DNA of 64,000 nucleotides from Halalkalibacillus halophilus DSM 18494 (GCF_000423105.1 NZ_AUHI01000012.1:1-64000); one strand, 5' to 3'; shown: positions 32,331-41,933, numbered from the stretch's first letter. Numbers and translations are program-made. The notes: generated by a model from the letters alone, not told the origin.

Positions 32331-33761
32331 ATGGACCAATCAAAAACACCATTATATGAAGCGTTATATAAATATCAAGCAAAAAATCCCGTTTCTGCAC
32401 ATGTGCCTGGGCACAAGAATGGGGAGGTCTTTCCTTTTGGGAAAGAAAACCCGTTCTATTCTTTATTAAAATTTGATCTAACAGAGTTACCGGGGCTAGA
32501 TGATTTGCATCAACCGGAAAGTGCAATTAAAGAAGCGGAGCAGTTAACTAGCGATCTTTATGGTGCAAACCGATCATTTTTCTTAGTGAATGGGACAACA
32601 GGAGGTAATCTAGCCATGGTACTTGCCGTATGCTCTCCTGGTGAGGAAGTCATTGTCCAGCGAAACAGCCACAAGTCAATTATTCATGCTTTGGAGTTGG
32701 CGGGTGCAAAGCCTGTGTTTGTTACTCCGAATTTTGATGATTCTTTAAATCGCTATATTGGAGTTTCGTTAGAGCAAGTTACTCTCGCATTAAAACAACA
32801 CCCGCATGCAAAAGCGATCATCCTTACTTATCCAGATTATTTCGGTGTAACTTATCCGTTAGAAGAAATTATAAAATCTGCGCATAGCATTGGAATTCCT
32901 GTTTTAATTGATGAAGCTCACGGAGCCCATTTTACAGTGGGTGAAGCATTCCCGACTTCTGCTTTAGATTTGGGTGCCGATGTAGTAGTTCACTCCGCTC
33001 ATAAAACGTTGCCCGCGATGACAATGGGTTCTTATTTACATGTGAACAGCAGACTAGTAGAGGTTTCAGCTATTCGTCAGAAGTTACAGATGCTTCAGTC
33101 GAGCAGTCCTTCCTATCCAATTATGGCTTCTTTGGATCTGGCAAGAAAATATGTAGCGAATGTTTCACAAGAACAACTAGGTGCTGCAGTTACGCAAGCT
33201 GAAATTGTTAGAGAGATGTTTCGGTCGATTCCAGCATTAGAAGTTCCACCTTGTAGAGTTGGAGTGGACGACCCGTTAAAAGTCACTATTACGTCTAATC
33301 AACTAGATATGAACTTGTTTTATTCTTATTTATTTAACCAAGGCATTGCTTGTGAAATGGTAGAAAATAATCAATTACTTATGATACTTGGGCTAGAGCC
33401 TTCTAACAAGGTTATTTCAGTGATTAAACAGGCAATTCATTCTATGTCCGGTTTAGAAAAATTTCAAAAACATGATAGAATAGAATATAAGCATTGGTGC
33501 GAAAATAACGTTCAACAAACGCCTTATAGCTTTTCAGAGTTACATAAGCTAGAAACCGAATGGGTTAAATGGGAGCAGGCGGTTAACCGTATTGCTGCAG
33601 AGGCAATTACCCCGTATCCACCAGGTATTCCGATTTTGATTAAAGGAGAGCGAGTGTCTCAGTCGGCGCTTGGGTATATTCAGTGGCTAATCAATCAAGA
33701 TCAGTATATGCAATCGAGTGATTCGCGTATGAATTCTGGGATAGAAGTATATATTGAGTAA
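32331..33761 (+). CDS. yaaO: Orn/Lys/Arg decarboxylase family protein YaaO
   Basis: A 476-residue fold-type-I PLP enzyme. The cofactor lysine is in HSAHKTLPAMTMGS, and the PLP-binding aspartate/histidine segment is LIDEAHGAHF. The C-terminal ITPYPPGIPI matches the family of biosynthetic arginine/lysine decarboxylases. The substrate is not decided by sequence. ATG 32331 is 9 nt from AAAGGG. It opens the run yaaO-tmk-darA as in B. subtilis; tmk begins 18 bp after its stop. Confidence 0.9.
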   Translation: MDQSKTPLYEALYKYQAKNPVSAHVPGHKNGEVFPFGKENPFYSLLKFDLTELPGLDDLHQPESAIKEAEQLTSDLYGANRSFFLVNGTTGGNLAMVLAVCSPGEEVIVQRNSHKSIIHALELAGAKPVFVTPNFDDSLNRYIGVSLEQVTLALKQHPHAKAIILTYPDYFGVTYPLEEIIKSAHSIGIPVLIDEAHGAHFTVGEAFPTSALDLGADVVVHSAHKTLPAMTMGSYLHVNSRLVEVSAIRQKLQMLQSSSPSYPIMASLDLARKYVANVSQEQLGAAVTQAEIVREMFRSIPALEVPPCRVGVDDPLKVTITSNQLDMNLFYSYLFNQGIACEMVENNQLLMILGLEPSNKVISVIKQAIHSMSGLEKFQKHDRIEYKHWCENNVQQTPYSFSELHKLETEWVKWEQAVNRIAAEAITPYPPGIPILIKGERVSQSALGYIQWLINQDQYMQSSDSRMNSGIEVYIE

Positions 33762-33779
33762 AGAAGAGGAGTTTCTATT

Positions 33780-34409
33780 TTGAGTGGAGTTTTTATTACT
33801 TTTGAAGGTGGAGAAGGAGCGGGGAAATCTACCGTTATCCAATATATTAAAGATTCTTTAGAAGAGGTGGGCCAAGATGTAATGGTCACACGCGAACCAG
33901 GTGGAATAGAGATTTCTGAGAAGATTCGCAGTATTATTTTAGATCCAGCGAATACGATGATGGACAGTCGAACAGAAGCTTTATTGTATGCAGCAGCCCG
34001 TAGGCAACACTTAGTGGAACGGGTCCAACCTGCTTTAGATGCAGGAAAAGTAGTATTATGTGACCGCTTTGTAGATAGTAGTTTGGCCTATCAAGGGTTC
34101 GCACGAGGGATTGGTGTGGAAGAAGTTTTTCAAATAAACCAATTTGCCATAGAAGATTGTATGCCGCAGTTAACGATCTGGTTTAATCTTTCTCCAGAAG
34201 TTGGCCTGAAGCGAATAGATGATAATAAAGGACGAGAGCGTAATCGGTTAGATTTGGAAAAGATTGATTTTCATCAAAAGGTAGATCAAGCCTATCATAT
34301 GTTACACCAACGATTTCCAGAACGTATCCAAAAGATAAATGCCGATCAATCTCTAGAGAAAGTTCAAGAAGATTGTTTGAATACCGTCAAGAAGTATTTG
34401 GAAAGCTAG
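33780..34409 (+). CDS. tmk: Thymidylate kinase
   Basis: A 209-residue kinase converting dTMP to dTDP. The P-loop GGEGAGKST occupies residues 10-18, with the TREPGG and DRFVDSSLAYQG motifs following. The start is TTG at 33780, 8 nt after AGAGGAG, giving SGVFITFEGG, which aligns with the B. subtilis N-terminus; no ATG is available. Confidence 0.94.
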   Translation: MSGVFITFEGGEGAGKSTVIQYIKDSLEEVGQDVMVTREPGGIEISEKIRSIILDPANTMMDSRTEALLYAAARRQHLVERVQPALDAGKVVLCDRFVDSSLAYQGFARGIGVEEVFQINQFAIEDCMPQLTIWFNLSPEVGLKRIDDNKGRERNRLDLEKIDFHQKVDQAYHMLHQRFPERIQKINADQSLEKVQEDCLNTVKKYLES

Positions 34410-34476
34410 TTTTACGTTTTTAAAATGAAAAACTAGCTGCAAAAAAGAAAAATTATTATAAATAAATCTGACAACT

Positions 34477-34485
34477 TGTTATAAT
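34477..34485 (+). promoter_or_regulatory. Extended -10 promoter of darA
   Basis: TGTTATAAT (TGn joined to a perfect TATAAT) lies 58 bp before darA; no convincing -35 box is visible. Confidence 0.5.
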
Positions 34486-34542
34486 GGAATGAGAAGCAAG
34501 TGGATGAAATAGCAGTTGAATAAATTCTAGAGGAGGAAAAGG

Positions 34543-34872
34543 ATGAAACTAATCCTTGCGATCGTTCAAGATAAGGATTCAAATCGATTATCAGATGCAT
34601 TAGCGGAAAGTGATTTTCAATCAACAAAGTTATCATCAAGTGGTGGGTTTTTGAAAGAAGGAAACACAACCTTGATGATCGGGTGCAGAGAAGACAAAGT
34701 AGATGATGCACTCGAAGTCATTCGGGATAACTGTAGTCATAGAGAGCAAATGGTTGCACCGATCTCACCTATGGGTGGAAACGCAGACTCTTATATTCCA
34801 AAGCCTGTAAAAGTGGAAGTAGGAGGAGCAACTGTATTTGTCCTTCCAGTAGATTCTTTCCATCAATTTTAA
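34543..34872 (+). CDS. darA: Cyclic di-AMP receptor DarA (PstA)
   Basis: A 109-residue PII-like trimeric protein that binds c-di-AMP. The family segments MKLILAIVQDKDSNRL, STKLSSSGGFLKEGNTTLMIG and GGATVFVLPVDSFHQF are all present. Its downstream target is not firmly known; it relates to osmolyte and potassium homeostasis, of interest in a salt-adapted organism. It begins behind AGAGGAGG and is followed by yaaR and holB. Confidence 0.95.
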   Translation: MKLILAIVQDKDSNRLSDALAESDFQSTKLSSSGGFLKEGNTTLMIGCREDKVDDALEVIRDNCSHREQMVAPISPMGGNADSYIPKPVKVEVGGATVFVLPVDSFHQF

Positions 34873-34902
34873 ATTTGATCATCATAGAAAGGGGGAGCAC
34901 GA

Positions 34903-35343
34903 ATGAAAATTACGAAAGAACTGCGCACGCAATTAGAAACTTCACAGAAAAAGTCAAAGCCAACGCGCGGTACTGTGCCTTCCTTTCAAAAAATGGTGGG
35001 ATCTGAGACACAGAAAATGCAAGAGAGTGAAATGAATCGCTTATTACAAGATTTGACGCAACAAGGAGAGAAAGTAGCAAAATTCCGTTCCTTTCAAGAT
35101 TTAGGAAAATATAAACGCATGGTACGCCAGTTTATCGAAGAAGCTGTTAATTACGGGCTTGATTTAGAGCAAATGCGCAGCTGGGATATGAACGGCGGCA
35201 ATCGCACTTTATCGTTAGTGAAGAAAATAGATGATAAATTAGTTCAATTAACAGATGATATGATTGATCAAGAGAAAAGTTCCTTAGATATTCTAGATGT
35301 AATCGGAGAGATTAAAGGAATGTTGATGAATATTTACGCTTAA
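34903..35343 (+). CDS. yaaR: YaaR family protein (DUF327)
   Basis: A 146-residue largely helical protein of unknown function, always found between darA and holB in bacilli. The region KYKRMVRQFIEEAVNYGLDLEQ and the C-terminal DVIGEIKGMLMNIYA are typical. It has no signal peptide or membrane segment. RBS AAAGGGGGAG. It ends 26 bp before holB. Confidence 0.9.
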   Translation: MKITKELRTQLETSQKKSKPTRGTVPSFQKMVGSETQKMQESEMNRLLQDLTQQGEKVAKFRSFQDLGKYKRMVRQFIEEAVNYGLDLEQMRSWDMNGGNRTLSLVKKIDDKLVQLTDDMIDQEKSSLDILDVIGEIKGMLMNIYA

Positions 35344-35369
35344 TTTTAAGTGAAAACAGGGTGAATACA

Positions 35370-36359
35370 ATGCCAGCATGGGCTGAATTATTAGAAAAAC
35401 AACCAGTAGCGGTAAGAATGCTTCAAAATAGTATCGAAAAAAGTAGAATTGCACATGCTTATCTTTTTCATGGACCGCGTGGGACTGGCAAACGAGAAGC
35501 CAGTCTTTTGTTTGCAATGAGGTACTTTTGTAAAGAAGAAACGGAATCTAGTGAACCGTGTAAAAACTGTTCTGCTTGTAAACGAATTTATTCAGGAAAT
35601 CACCCAGATGTTCACTTCATTCAACCGGACGGACAATCGATTAAAAAGGAACAAATTGAGTTTTTACAAAAAGAGTTTACATATACGGGATTAGAATCGA
35701 ATCAAAAAGTATATATCATTGAAGAAGCGGACAAAATGACTGGGAATGCCTCGAATCGTTTATTAAAATTTTTAGAAGAACCGAATCAACAAACCGTGGC
35801 GATTCTGCTGACAGAGAATAGTTCCGCGATGATTAATACAATTTTATCAAGGTGCCAGCGCATACAATTTCATTCATTAAATGAACAAGAACAATACAAT
35901 CGACTTCTACAAGAGGGTATTCCTGACTCTACAGCACACATTTTCACTGCTCTTCAATTAGATTTAGGACAAGCTATGGAGTGGAAAGATGACCCGTGGT
36001 TTGCCGAAGCACGAAAGATAGTGCTACAATTAGTGGATAAAGTATTAGATTCTAAAGAAGAAGGATATTTGTTTCTCCATCAAGTATGGTTGCGTCAATT
36101 TGAAGGCCGCGACCAAATCGAACTAGGATTAGAACTACTACTTATTTGGTATAAAGATATCATTTCCTATCATCTCGATCGAAAAGACCGGGTGATTTTA
36201 ATAGACCAACTAGACAGACTAGAAACATATATGTATCGCCTATCGATTCAGGAGGCGAAAGCGAGTATCTACGAGATCTTACAAACAAAGCGTAGACTTG
36301 CTTCAAATGTGCATAATACACTTGCAATGGAACATTTAGTCCTTCAATTACAGAGGTGA
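35370..36359 (+). CDS. holB: DNA polymerase III subunit delta'
   Basis: A 329-residue clamp-loader subunit. The P-loop-like GPRGTGKRE and a zinc module (CKNCSACKR) resemble DnaX, and SRCQRIQF is present, but the Walker B position (IIEEADKM) departs from the ATPase consensus as in other delta' subunits. ATG 35370 follows CAGGGTGA; the GTG at 35361 lies in that site. It is 6 bp upstream of ricT. Confidence 0.94.
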   Translation: MPAWAELLEKQPVAVRMLQNSIEKSRIAHAYLFHGPRGTGKREASLLFAMRYFCKEETESSEPCKNCSACKRIYSGNHPDVHFIQPDGQSIKKEQIEFLQKEFTYTGLESNQKVYIIEEADKMTGNASNRLLKFLEEPNQQTVAILLTENSSAMINTILSRCQRIQFHSLNEQEQYNRLLQEGIPDSTAHIFTALQLDLGQAMEWKDDPWFAEARKIVLQLVDKVLDSKEEGYLFLHQVWLRQFEGRDQIELGLELLLIWYKDIISYHLDRKDRVILIDQLDRLETYMYRLSIQEAKASIYEILQTKRRLASNVHNTLAMEHLVLQLQR

Positions 36360-36365
36360 TATAGG

Positions 36366-37193
36366 TTGTTAGAGGTAATTGGTGTTCGCTTTAAAAAAGC
36401 GGGTAAAATATATTATTTTGACCCTGGAGAGAACGTACTTTCAACTGGTGATTACGTCATCGTTGAAACAGTTCGGGGAGTAGAGTTTGGTAAGGTTGTT
36501 CTTGCCAACAAAAAGGTTGATGAAGAAGATGTTGTTCTTCCACTTAAAAAAGTAATCCGAGTAGCGGACGAGAAAGACAAGCTTACGGTGAGCGAGAATA
36601 ATGAGAAGACGCAAGAAGCGTATGATGTATGTTCAAGTAAAATTGTTGAACATAATTTAGATATGAATTTGGTAGAAGCGGAGTATACTTTCGATTGCAA
36701 TAAAATCATTTTCTATTTTACAGCGGATGGCAGAGTAGATTTCCGTCAATTAGTAAAAGATCTTGCAGCCATTTTTAAAACGCGAATTGAACTTCGTCAA
36801 ATTGGTGTCCGCGATGAAGCGAAGATGTTAGGGGGCATTGGCCCTTGTGGACGTATGCTTTGTTGTTCGACTTTCTTAGGAGATTTCGAACCTGTTTCTA
36901 TTAAGATGGCGAAGGACCAAAATTTATCACTTAACCCAGCGAAAATCTCTGGTTTATGTGGTCGATTGATGTGTTGTTTAAAGTATGAAAATGATATGTA
37001 CGAAGATGCCAAGCAAGAATTACCGGATATCGGAGAGCGCTTGAAAACGAGCTATGGTACTGGAAAAGTTGTTGGCTTAAATATGTTAGAACGTCTTGTA
37101 CAAGTAGAACTAAAAGACTTGGAAAGAACGATCGAATATACAGTAGACGAGCTAATCGAAGAAGGAGCAATCGCCGTTCCTGCCACAAAATAA
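36366..37193 (+). CDS. ricT: RicT / PSP1-domain protein (YaaT)
   Basis: A 275-residue component of the RicAFT complex, which binds Fe-S clusters, promotes RNase Y maturation of mRNAs and helps Spo0A activation. Cysteines cluster in GPCGRMLCC and GLCGRLMCC within the PSP1 domain. The start is TTG 36366 after GAGGTGA and gives LEVIGVRFKKAGKIYYFDP, matching B. subtilis YaaT. Its stop overlaps the region of the yabA ribosome site. Confidence 0.94.
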   Translation: MLEVIGVRFKKAGKIYYFDPGENVLSTGDYVIVETVRGVEFGKVVLANKKVDEEDVVLPLKKVIRVADEKDKLTVSENNEKTQEAYDVCSSKIVEHNLDMNLVEAEYTFDCNKIIFYFTADGRVDFRQLVKDLAAIFKTRIELRQIGVRDEAKMLGGIGPCGRMLCCSTFLGDFEPVSIKMAKDQNLSLNPAKISGLCGRLMCCLKYENDMYEDAKQELPDIGERLKTSYGTGKVVGLNMLERLVQVELKDLERTIEYTVDELIEEGAIAVPATK

Positions 37194-37207
37194 TGAGGTG
37201 GATGATC

Positions 37208-37552
37208 GTGAATAAGAAGAAGATTTTAGACCGGTTTTCTAATTTGGAAAATCAGTTTCAAGATTTACAACAGGATTTTTCCCTGTTGAAGACGGATCTT
37301 GTACAGCTAGTTGAAGAAAATCATCAACTTGCCCACGAAAACCACCATTTACGGCAACGTTTAGATGATTTAACAGAAGTCCATGAACCGAAAAGTAAAG
37401 AACAAGAACAAGCTGTAAAAAAAGCAGCAGTTGGAGAAGGCTATGATAATCTAGCTCGTATTTACGAAGAAGGATTTCATATTTGCCACGTATATTTCGG
37501 CACACCACGTGAAGAAGAAGACTGCATATTTTGCTTGAAATTTTTCGGTTAA
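37208..37552 (+). CDS. yabA: Replication initiation control protein YabA
   Basis: A 114-residue negative regulator of DnaA. An N-terminal coiled coil (about 5-60) mediates tetramerisation, and the C-terminal zinc module (FHICHVYFG and CIFC) contacts DnaA and DnaN. Start GTG 37208 lies 6 nt after GAGGTGG; the in-frame ATG at 37193 overlaps the ricT stop and lacks a ribosome site. Confidence 0.93.
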   Translation: MNKKKILDRFSNLENQFQDLQQDFSLLKTDLVQLVEENHQLAHENHHLRQRLDDLTEVHEPKSKEQEQAVKKAAVGEGYDNLARIYEEGFHICHVYFGTPREEEDCIFCLKFFG

Positions 37553-37640
37553 ATAAATAGAGTATCTTTTAAAGCATCCTTTGCATGTAAATTGTAAAGG
37601 ATGCATTTTATATCAAGTTAGAAAGCTAAAGGTGAAAAGT

Positions 37641-38423
37641 ATGACCTGGTTAAAAGATGATGAGCGCATCGATTATTTACTGGCAGATCAAAAAAGAAGG
37701 ATTATTCAAAGTCCTTCTGTTTTTGCATTTTCTGCAGATGCCGTTTTGCTCGCCCATTTCACGTACTTACCAATCAAAAAGGGAAAAATCATTGACCTTT
37801 GTACAGGTAATGGTGTGATTCCATTGTTTTTATCCAAGCGATCGCAAGTAGAAATGGTAGGAGTAGAAATCCAGGAACGCCTATTTGATATGGCAAAGCG
37901 AAATGTCTCGTTAAACGGGCTAGAGGAACAAATCAAAATCGTCCATGAGGATTTGAAAGTAGTGAAAAAACAATTCCCTCATGAAAATTTTGATTTAGTA
38001 ACGTGTAACCCTCCTTATTTTAAAGAAGGCACGCCAGACAAGATGAACATCAATGAACATTTAAGACTTGCGCGACATGAAATACTATGTGACTTAGAAG
38101 ATGTATTAAAAGCATCAAGCCAGTTAGTGAAATCAGGGGGGAAAGTTTCGTTAGTGCATCGTCCGGAAAGGTTATCGGATATGTTTCATTTGAGTGCACA
38201 GTTTAAATTGGAACCTAAAAGAATCCAGCTCGTCTATCCGAAACAAACGAAGGAAGCGAATATGTTGTTAATCGAGTTTGTAAAAGATGGTCAGTCAGGA
38301 TTGAAAGTAGAACCGCCGATTTTCATACATGAGGAAAACGGAGATTATACAGAAGAAATGACAAGGATTTTATATGGGGAAGAGGGGACAAGTACACATG
38401 GTGCACATTCAGAAAAGCTTTAA
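37641..38423 (+). CDS. trmNF: tRNA1(Val) A37 N6-methyltransferase (TrmNF/YabB)
   Basis: A 260-residue class I SAM methyltransferase. The SAM motif IIDLCTGNGVIPL and the catalytic NPPY (VTCNPPYFK) are those of N6-adenine methylases of the TrmN6 family. ATG 37641 lies 5 nt from AAAGGTGA. Its 3' end overlaps rsmI by 26 bp in another frame. The GIY-YIG gene yazA that separates these genes in B. subtilis is missing. Confidence 0.92.
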   Translation: MTWLKDDERIDYLLADQKRRIIQSPSVFAFSADAVLLAHFTYLPIKKGKIIDLCTGNGVIPLFLSKRSQVEMVGVEIQERLFDMAKRNVSLNGLEEQIKIVHEDLKVVKKQFPHENFDLVTCNPPYFKEGTPDKMNINEHLRLARHEILCDLEDVLKASSQLVKSGGKVSLVHRPERLSDMFHLSAQFKLEPKRIQLVYPKQTKEANMLLIEFVKDGQSGLKVEPPIFIHEENGDYTEEMTRILYGEEGTSTHGAHSEKL

Positions 38424-39276
38424 TAATCAACAAGCAAGTCTGTATATTGTCCCAACACCAATTGGAAATTTAGAAGATATTACACTTCGAGCTTTACGTA
38501 TTTTAAAAGAAGTCGATTTGGTTGCTTGTGAGGATACAAGGCAGACAGGGAAACTCCTACAGCATTTTGAAATTAAACAGAAACTCTTTAGTTACCATGA
38601 TCATAGTTCGGTAGAAAAGACTGCTCAATTATTAGACACTGTTGAAAATGGAGAGTCCGTTGCGTTAGTTAGTGATGCAGGTATGCCTTTGATTTCAGAT
38701 CCTGGGACACAATTAGTTGCCCAAGCAAGAGAGCGGGACCTGCCAGTTGTAGTGTTACCAGGAGCGAACGCCGCTTTGACAGCTTTAGTAGGGTCGGGTA
38801 TGGATGCCTATCAATTTTATTTTTATGGTTTCTTACCGCGGAAAAAGAAGGATTTGCAGCAGGTTCTAACTGAATTAGATCAAACCAAGCAGACGCTGGT
38901 TTTTTATGAATCTCCTCATCGAATAAAGAAAACGATTGCTAGCATGCGAGAGGTGTATAGTACCGATCGGAAGGTGAGCTTAGCGCGTGAACTTACCAAG
39001 AAATTTGAAGAATTCATATATGGTTCGATCGAAGAAGTAGATACGTATTGTCAATCGGAATCCGCCGAACTAAGGGGAGAATTTTGCATAATTATAGAGC
39101 CATTCCAAGGTGAAATTAATAATTATGAAGAATGGTGGAAAGAATATTCACTAAAAGAACATGTAGATTATTATATTGAGAGAGATGGGATGAAAATGAA
39201 AGCGGCTGTTAAGCTAGTAGCAGAAGATCGTAATGTAAAAAGTAGAGATGTTTACCAGGAATATCACGAGGAGTAA
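38398..39276 (+). CDS. rsmI: 16S rRNA C1402 2'-O-methyltransferase
   Basis: A 292-residue tetrapyrrole-methylase-fold enzyme that methylates the ribose of C1402. Signature segments are VPTPIGNLEDITLRAL, ACEDTRQTGKLL, VSDAGMPLISDPG and LPGANAAL. ATG 38398 is preferred: it keeps the family length and lies about 10 nt after GAAGAGGGG. It is the last gene of the long yaaO-rsmI run and converges on abrB. Confidence 0.94.
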   Translation: MVHIQKSFNNQQASLYIVPTPIGNLEDITLRALRILKEVDLVACEDTRQTGKLLQHFEIKQKLFSYHDHSSVEKTAQLLDTVENGESVALVSDAGMPLISDPGTQLVAQARERDLPVVVLPGANAALTALVGSGMDAYQFYFYGFLPRKKKDLQQVLTELDQTKQTLVFYESPHRIKKTIASMREVYSTDRKVSLARELTKKFEEFIYGSIEEVDTYCQSESAELRGEFCIIIEPFQGEINNYEEWWKEYSLKEHVDYYIERDGMKMKAAVKLVAEDRNVKSRDVYQEYHEE

Positions 39277-39283
39277 TAGAGCA

Positions 39284-39317
39284 TAAAAAAACCGGCTACG
39301 AGATACGTAACCGGTTA
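39284..39317 (-). terminator. Terminator of abrB
   Basis: AACCGG(C)TACG / CGTA(A)CCGGTT with an A-run on the left, that is a T-run for the minus-strand abrB transcript. It can also slow rsmI transcripts. Confidence 0.8.
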
Positions 39318-39332
39318 GATTGATAAGTTATA

Positions 39333-39608
39333 TTACTTATATTTTTGTTGAATTTCTTCAATCAGCTTGTCTGCGCCTTCTCTACTTAGAATGATATTTC
39401 CATCTCCGACTGTGATGTTGTCGTCAGAAATATCTCCAGTAATAGAGCACGCCATGTTAGGCTGATACTTTTTAAGGATGATTTTATCATCATCTACGTA
39501 GATTTCAAGCGCGTCTTTTACGTTTATATCTAGTGTACGACGAAGCTCGATTGGGATTACAACTCTCCCTAATTCATCTACTTTTCTTACAATACCTGTT
39601 GATTTCAT
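39333..39608 (-). CDS. abrB: Transition-state regulator AbrB
   Basis: A 91-residue homolog of AbrB, the DNA-binding protein that represses post-exponential genes during growth. The N-terminal swapped-hairpin domain (STGIVRKVDELGRVVIPIELRR) is complete, and the single cysteine of the C-terminal half (MACSITG) is kept. It has its usual position between rsmI and metS on the opposite strand. spoVG and the dpp operon, both in this window, are AbrB targets in B. subtilis. Paralogue SpoVT is encoded at 58.2 kb. Confidence 0.95.
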   Translation of the reverse strand: MKSTGIVRKVDELGRVVIPIELRRTLDINVKDALEIYVDDDKIILKKYQPNMACSITGDISDDNITVGDGNIILSREGADKLIEEIQQKYK

Positions 39609-39648
39609 TTTACTCTCTCCTCTCGATCATATTATCGCTATCTTACAC

Positions 39649-39682
39649 TCATAAATTTACCACTCATTGTCTGTCAAGTCAA
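39649..39682 (-). promoter_or_regulatory. Candidate abrB promoter region
   Basis: On the minus strand two overlapping choices exist: TTGACT (39677-39682) with TAAATT (39654-39659), or TTGACA (39672-39677) with TTATGA (39649-39654), each with 17-bp spacing. The upstream region is AT-rich. No perfect Spo0A box was found. Confidence 0.45.
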
Positions 39683-39785
39683 TTTATTAAAAACAAATAT
39701 GTAAAAAATTGTTTCATTTTTAAACAATGCATACCTATTTGTATAAATATAAGGAAATAGCAATTATTAAAATTCGTCTAAACAA

Positions 39786-39814
39786 TGGAAAATAAGCCTG
39801 CAAATCGTTACAAT
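39786..39814 (+). promoter_or_regulatory. Candidate promoter of metS
   Basis: TGGAAA (39786-39791) and TACAAT (39809-39814) with 17-bp spacing; the leader is about 50 nt and contains no T-box or riboswitch-like structure. Confidence 0.4.
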
Positions 39815-39872
39815 AGAAACTAGTTTAAAAGAGAAGAAAACGAATTTGCAATAGAAGTAGGAGGGTTTCACT

Positions 39873-41840
39873 ATGCCAGAAGAAAAAAATACGTTTTATA
39901 TCACTACCCCAATCTATTATCCGAGTGGGAACTTACACATAGGACACGCCTATACAACGGTTGCAGGGGATGCAATTGCTAGATATAAGCGACTTCGTGG
40001 TTACGATGTCATGTACTTAACGGGAACAGATGAACATGGTCAGAAGATCCAGCGAAAAGCGGAAGAAGTGGGTGTTTCGCCGCAAAAATATGTAGATGAA
40101 ATTGTAGAAGGAATCGAAGTTTTATGGAAAAAACTTGAGGTTTCTAACGATGATTTTATCCGTACGACAGAAGACCGCCACAAAAAGGTTGTAGATGTCA
40201 TTTTCGATCGTTTGATCAAGCAAGGCGATATCTATTTAGATGAATATGAAGGATGGTATTGTACTCCATGTGAATCTTTCTTCACGGACCGTCAATTAGA
40301 GGATGGAAACTGTCCTGACTGTGGTCGCCCTGTAGAGAAAGTGAAAGAAGAATCTTACTTCTTTAAAATGAGTAAATATGTAGACAGGCTAGTAGCTTTT
40401 TATGATGCGAATCCTGAGTTCATACAACCTGTGAGTCGTAAAAATGAAATGTTAAGTAATTTCATTAAGCCTGGATTGGAAGATCTCGCTGTTTCTCGTA
40501 CGACATTTGACTGGGGTGTCAAAGTTCCAGGAGATCCGAAACACGTTATTTACGTGTGGATTGATGCATTGAGTAATTATATTTCTGCATTAGGATATGG
40601 CACAGAAAATGATGATTTATTTAAGAAGTATTGGCCAGCAGATGTCCATTTAATGAGTAAAGAAATTGTTCGTTTCCACACGATTTATTGGCCGATTATG
40701 TTAATGGCACTAGACCTTCCACTGCCGAAGAAAGTATTCGCCCATGGGTGGTTATTAATGAAAGACGGAAAAATGTCTAAGTCAAAAGGGAACGTGGTAG
40801 ACCCTGTTGATCTAACCGATCGTTATGGATTAGACGCGCTTCGTTATTATTTATTGCGTGAAGTACCATTTGGTTCTGACGGTGTGTTTACTCCAGAAGC
40901 GTTTGTTGAGCGTTCTAATTATGATTTAGCAAATGACTTAGGTAATTTGCTAAATCGAACGGTAGCAATGGTCAATAAATATTTCGATGGTAATGTTCCA
41001 GCTCTTGTACTAAATGAAAAATCATTTGATGAAGACTTACTAGAAATGTCTCGTCTGACTACAGCAAAAGTAGAGGATGCAATGGAAAATATGGAATTCT
41101 CTGTTGCGCTATCTGAGCTGTGGCGTTTTGTCAGCCGAACGAATAAATACATCGATGAAAACGAACCTTGGATGCTTGCAAAAGAGGAAGAAAGTAAAGG
41201 TAGACTTGGAAATGTAATGGCTCACTTAGCAGAGTCCTTGCGCCAAATCGCTGTAATGCTTCAGCCGTTCTTAACAAGCACGCCGGACCGGATTTTTGAA
41301 CAGCTTGGTATAACTGAAGAAACGCTTAAGACTTGGGAAAGTGTGCATGCATTTCAATCACTTGAAGGACATCAAGTTGTCTCGAAAGGGGAGCCGATTT
41401 TCCCTCGATTAGAAAATGATGTGGAAGTTCAAGCGATTAAAGAAATGATGGCGAAGAATACAGCCGCAAAAGAAGAAGCGGAAGCAGCTGAAGAAGAGAC
41501 AGAGGCCCTTGGTGATGAAATTTCCATCGATGACTTTTTCAAGGTAGATTACCGGGTAGCGGAAGTCCTTCATGCAGAAAAAGTAATGAAAGCTGACAAA
41601 TTATTAAAGATCCAACTTGATATTGGTTCTGAGAAAAGACAAGTCATTTCTGGCATTGCAGAACACTACACGCCAGAAGATTTAGTAGGGAAAAAAGTAA
41701 TTTGTGTGGCCAACTTGAAGCCTGCAAAACTAAGAGGCCAACTTTCAGAAGGTATGATTTTAGCTGGTGAAGATACAAAAGGCAATCTTTCATTAGCTTC
41801 GATCGACCAAGACCTACCGAATGGAACGAAAATTAAATAA
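39873..41840 (+). CDS. metS: Methionine-tRNA ligase
   Basis: A 655-residue class I aminoacyl-tRNA synthetase. HIGH appears in LHIGHAYTT and KMSKS in GKMSKSKGN. A single zinc knuckle (CTPC, CPDC) lies in the connective-peptide region. An alanine/glutamate-rich linker leads to the C-terminal EMAP-II-like tRNA-binding domain (ISIDDFFKVDYRVAEV), which dimerises. RBS AGGAGGG. It is followed by tatD after a terminator and repeat copy D. Confidence 0.96.
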   Translation: MPEEKNTFYITTPIYYPSGNLHIGHAYTTVAGDAIARYKRLRGYDVMYLTGTDEHGQKIQRKAEEVGVSPQKYVDEIVEGIEVLWKKLEVSNDDFIRTTEDRHKKVVDVIFDRLIKQGDIYLDEYEGWYCTPCESFFTDRQLEDGNCPDCGRPVEKVKEESYFFKMSKYVDRLVAFYDANPEFIQPVSRKNEMLSNFIKPGLEDLAVSRTTFDWGVKVPGDPKHVIYVWIDALSNYISALGYGTENDDLFKKYWPADVHLMSKEIVRFHTIYWPIMLMALDLPLPKKVFAHGWLLMKDGKMSKSKGNVVDPVDLTDRYGLDALRYYLLREVPFGSDGVFTPEAFVERSNYDLANDLGNLLNRTVAMVNKYFDGNVPALVLNEKSFDEDLLEMSRLTTAKVEDAMENMEFSVALSELWRFVSRTNKYIDENEPWMLAKEEESKGRLGNVMAHLAESLRQIAVMLQPFLTSTPDRIFEQLGITEETLKTWESVHAFQSLEGHQVVSKGEPIFPRLENDVEVQAIKEMMAKNTAAKEEAEAAEEETEALGDEISIDDFFKVDYRVAEVLHAEKVMKADKLLKIQLDIGSEKRQVISGIAEHYTPEDLVGKKVICVANLKPAKLRGQLSEGMILAGEDTKGNLSLASIDQDLPNGTKIK

Positions 41841-41848
41841 AATAAATG

Positions 41849-41884
41849 AAGGGGACGAGATTCTGCGTTCCCTTATTTGTTTTC
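41849..41884 (+). terminator. Terminator of metS
   Basis: AAGGGGACG / CGTTCCCTT stem with one G-U pair followed by TATTTGTTTT. Confidence 0.7.
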
Positions 41885-41933
41885 GCTCAAAACACTAGGA
41901 AAGTCTATACACGAGTTAAGGAGCTAGTTTTTA

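Noticed and set aside
39609..39872. T-box or riboswitch leader upstream of metS
   Set aside because: The metS leader from the likely promoter is only about 50 nt and has no antiterminator/terminator pair or T-box sequence.
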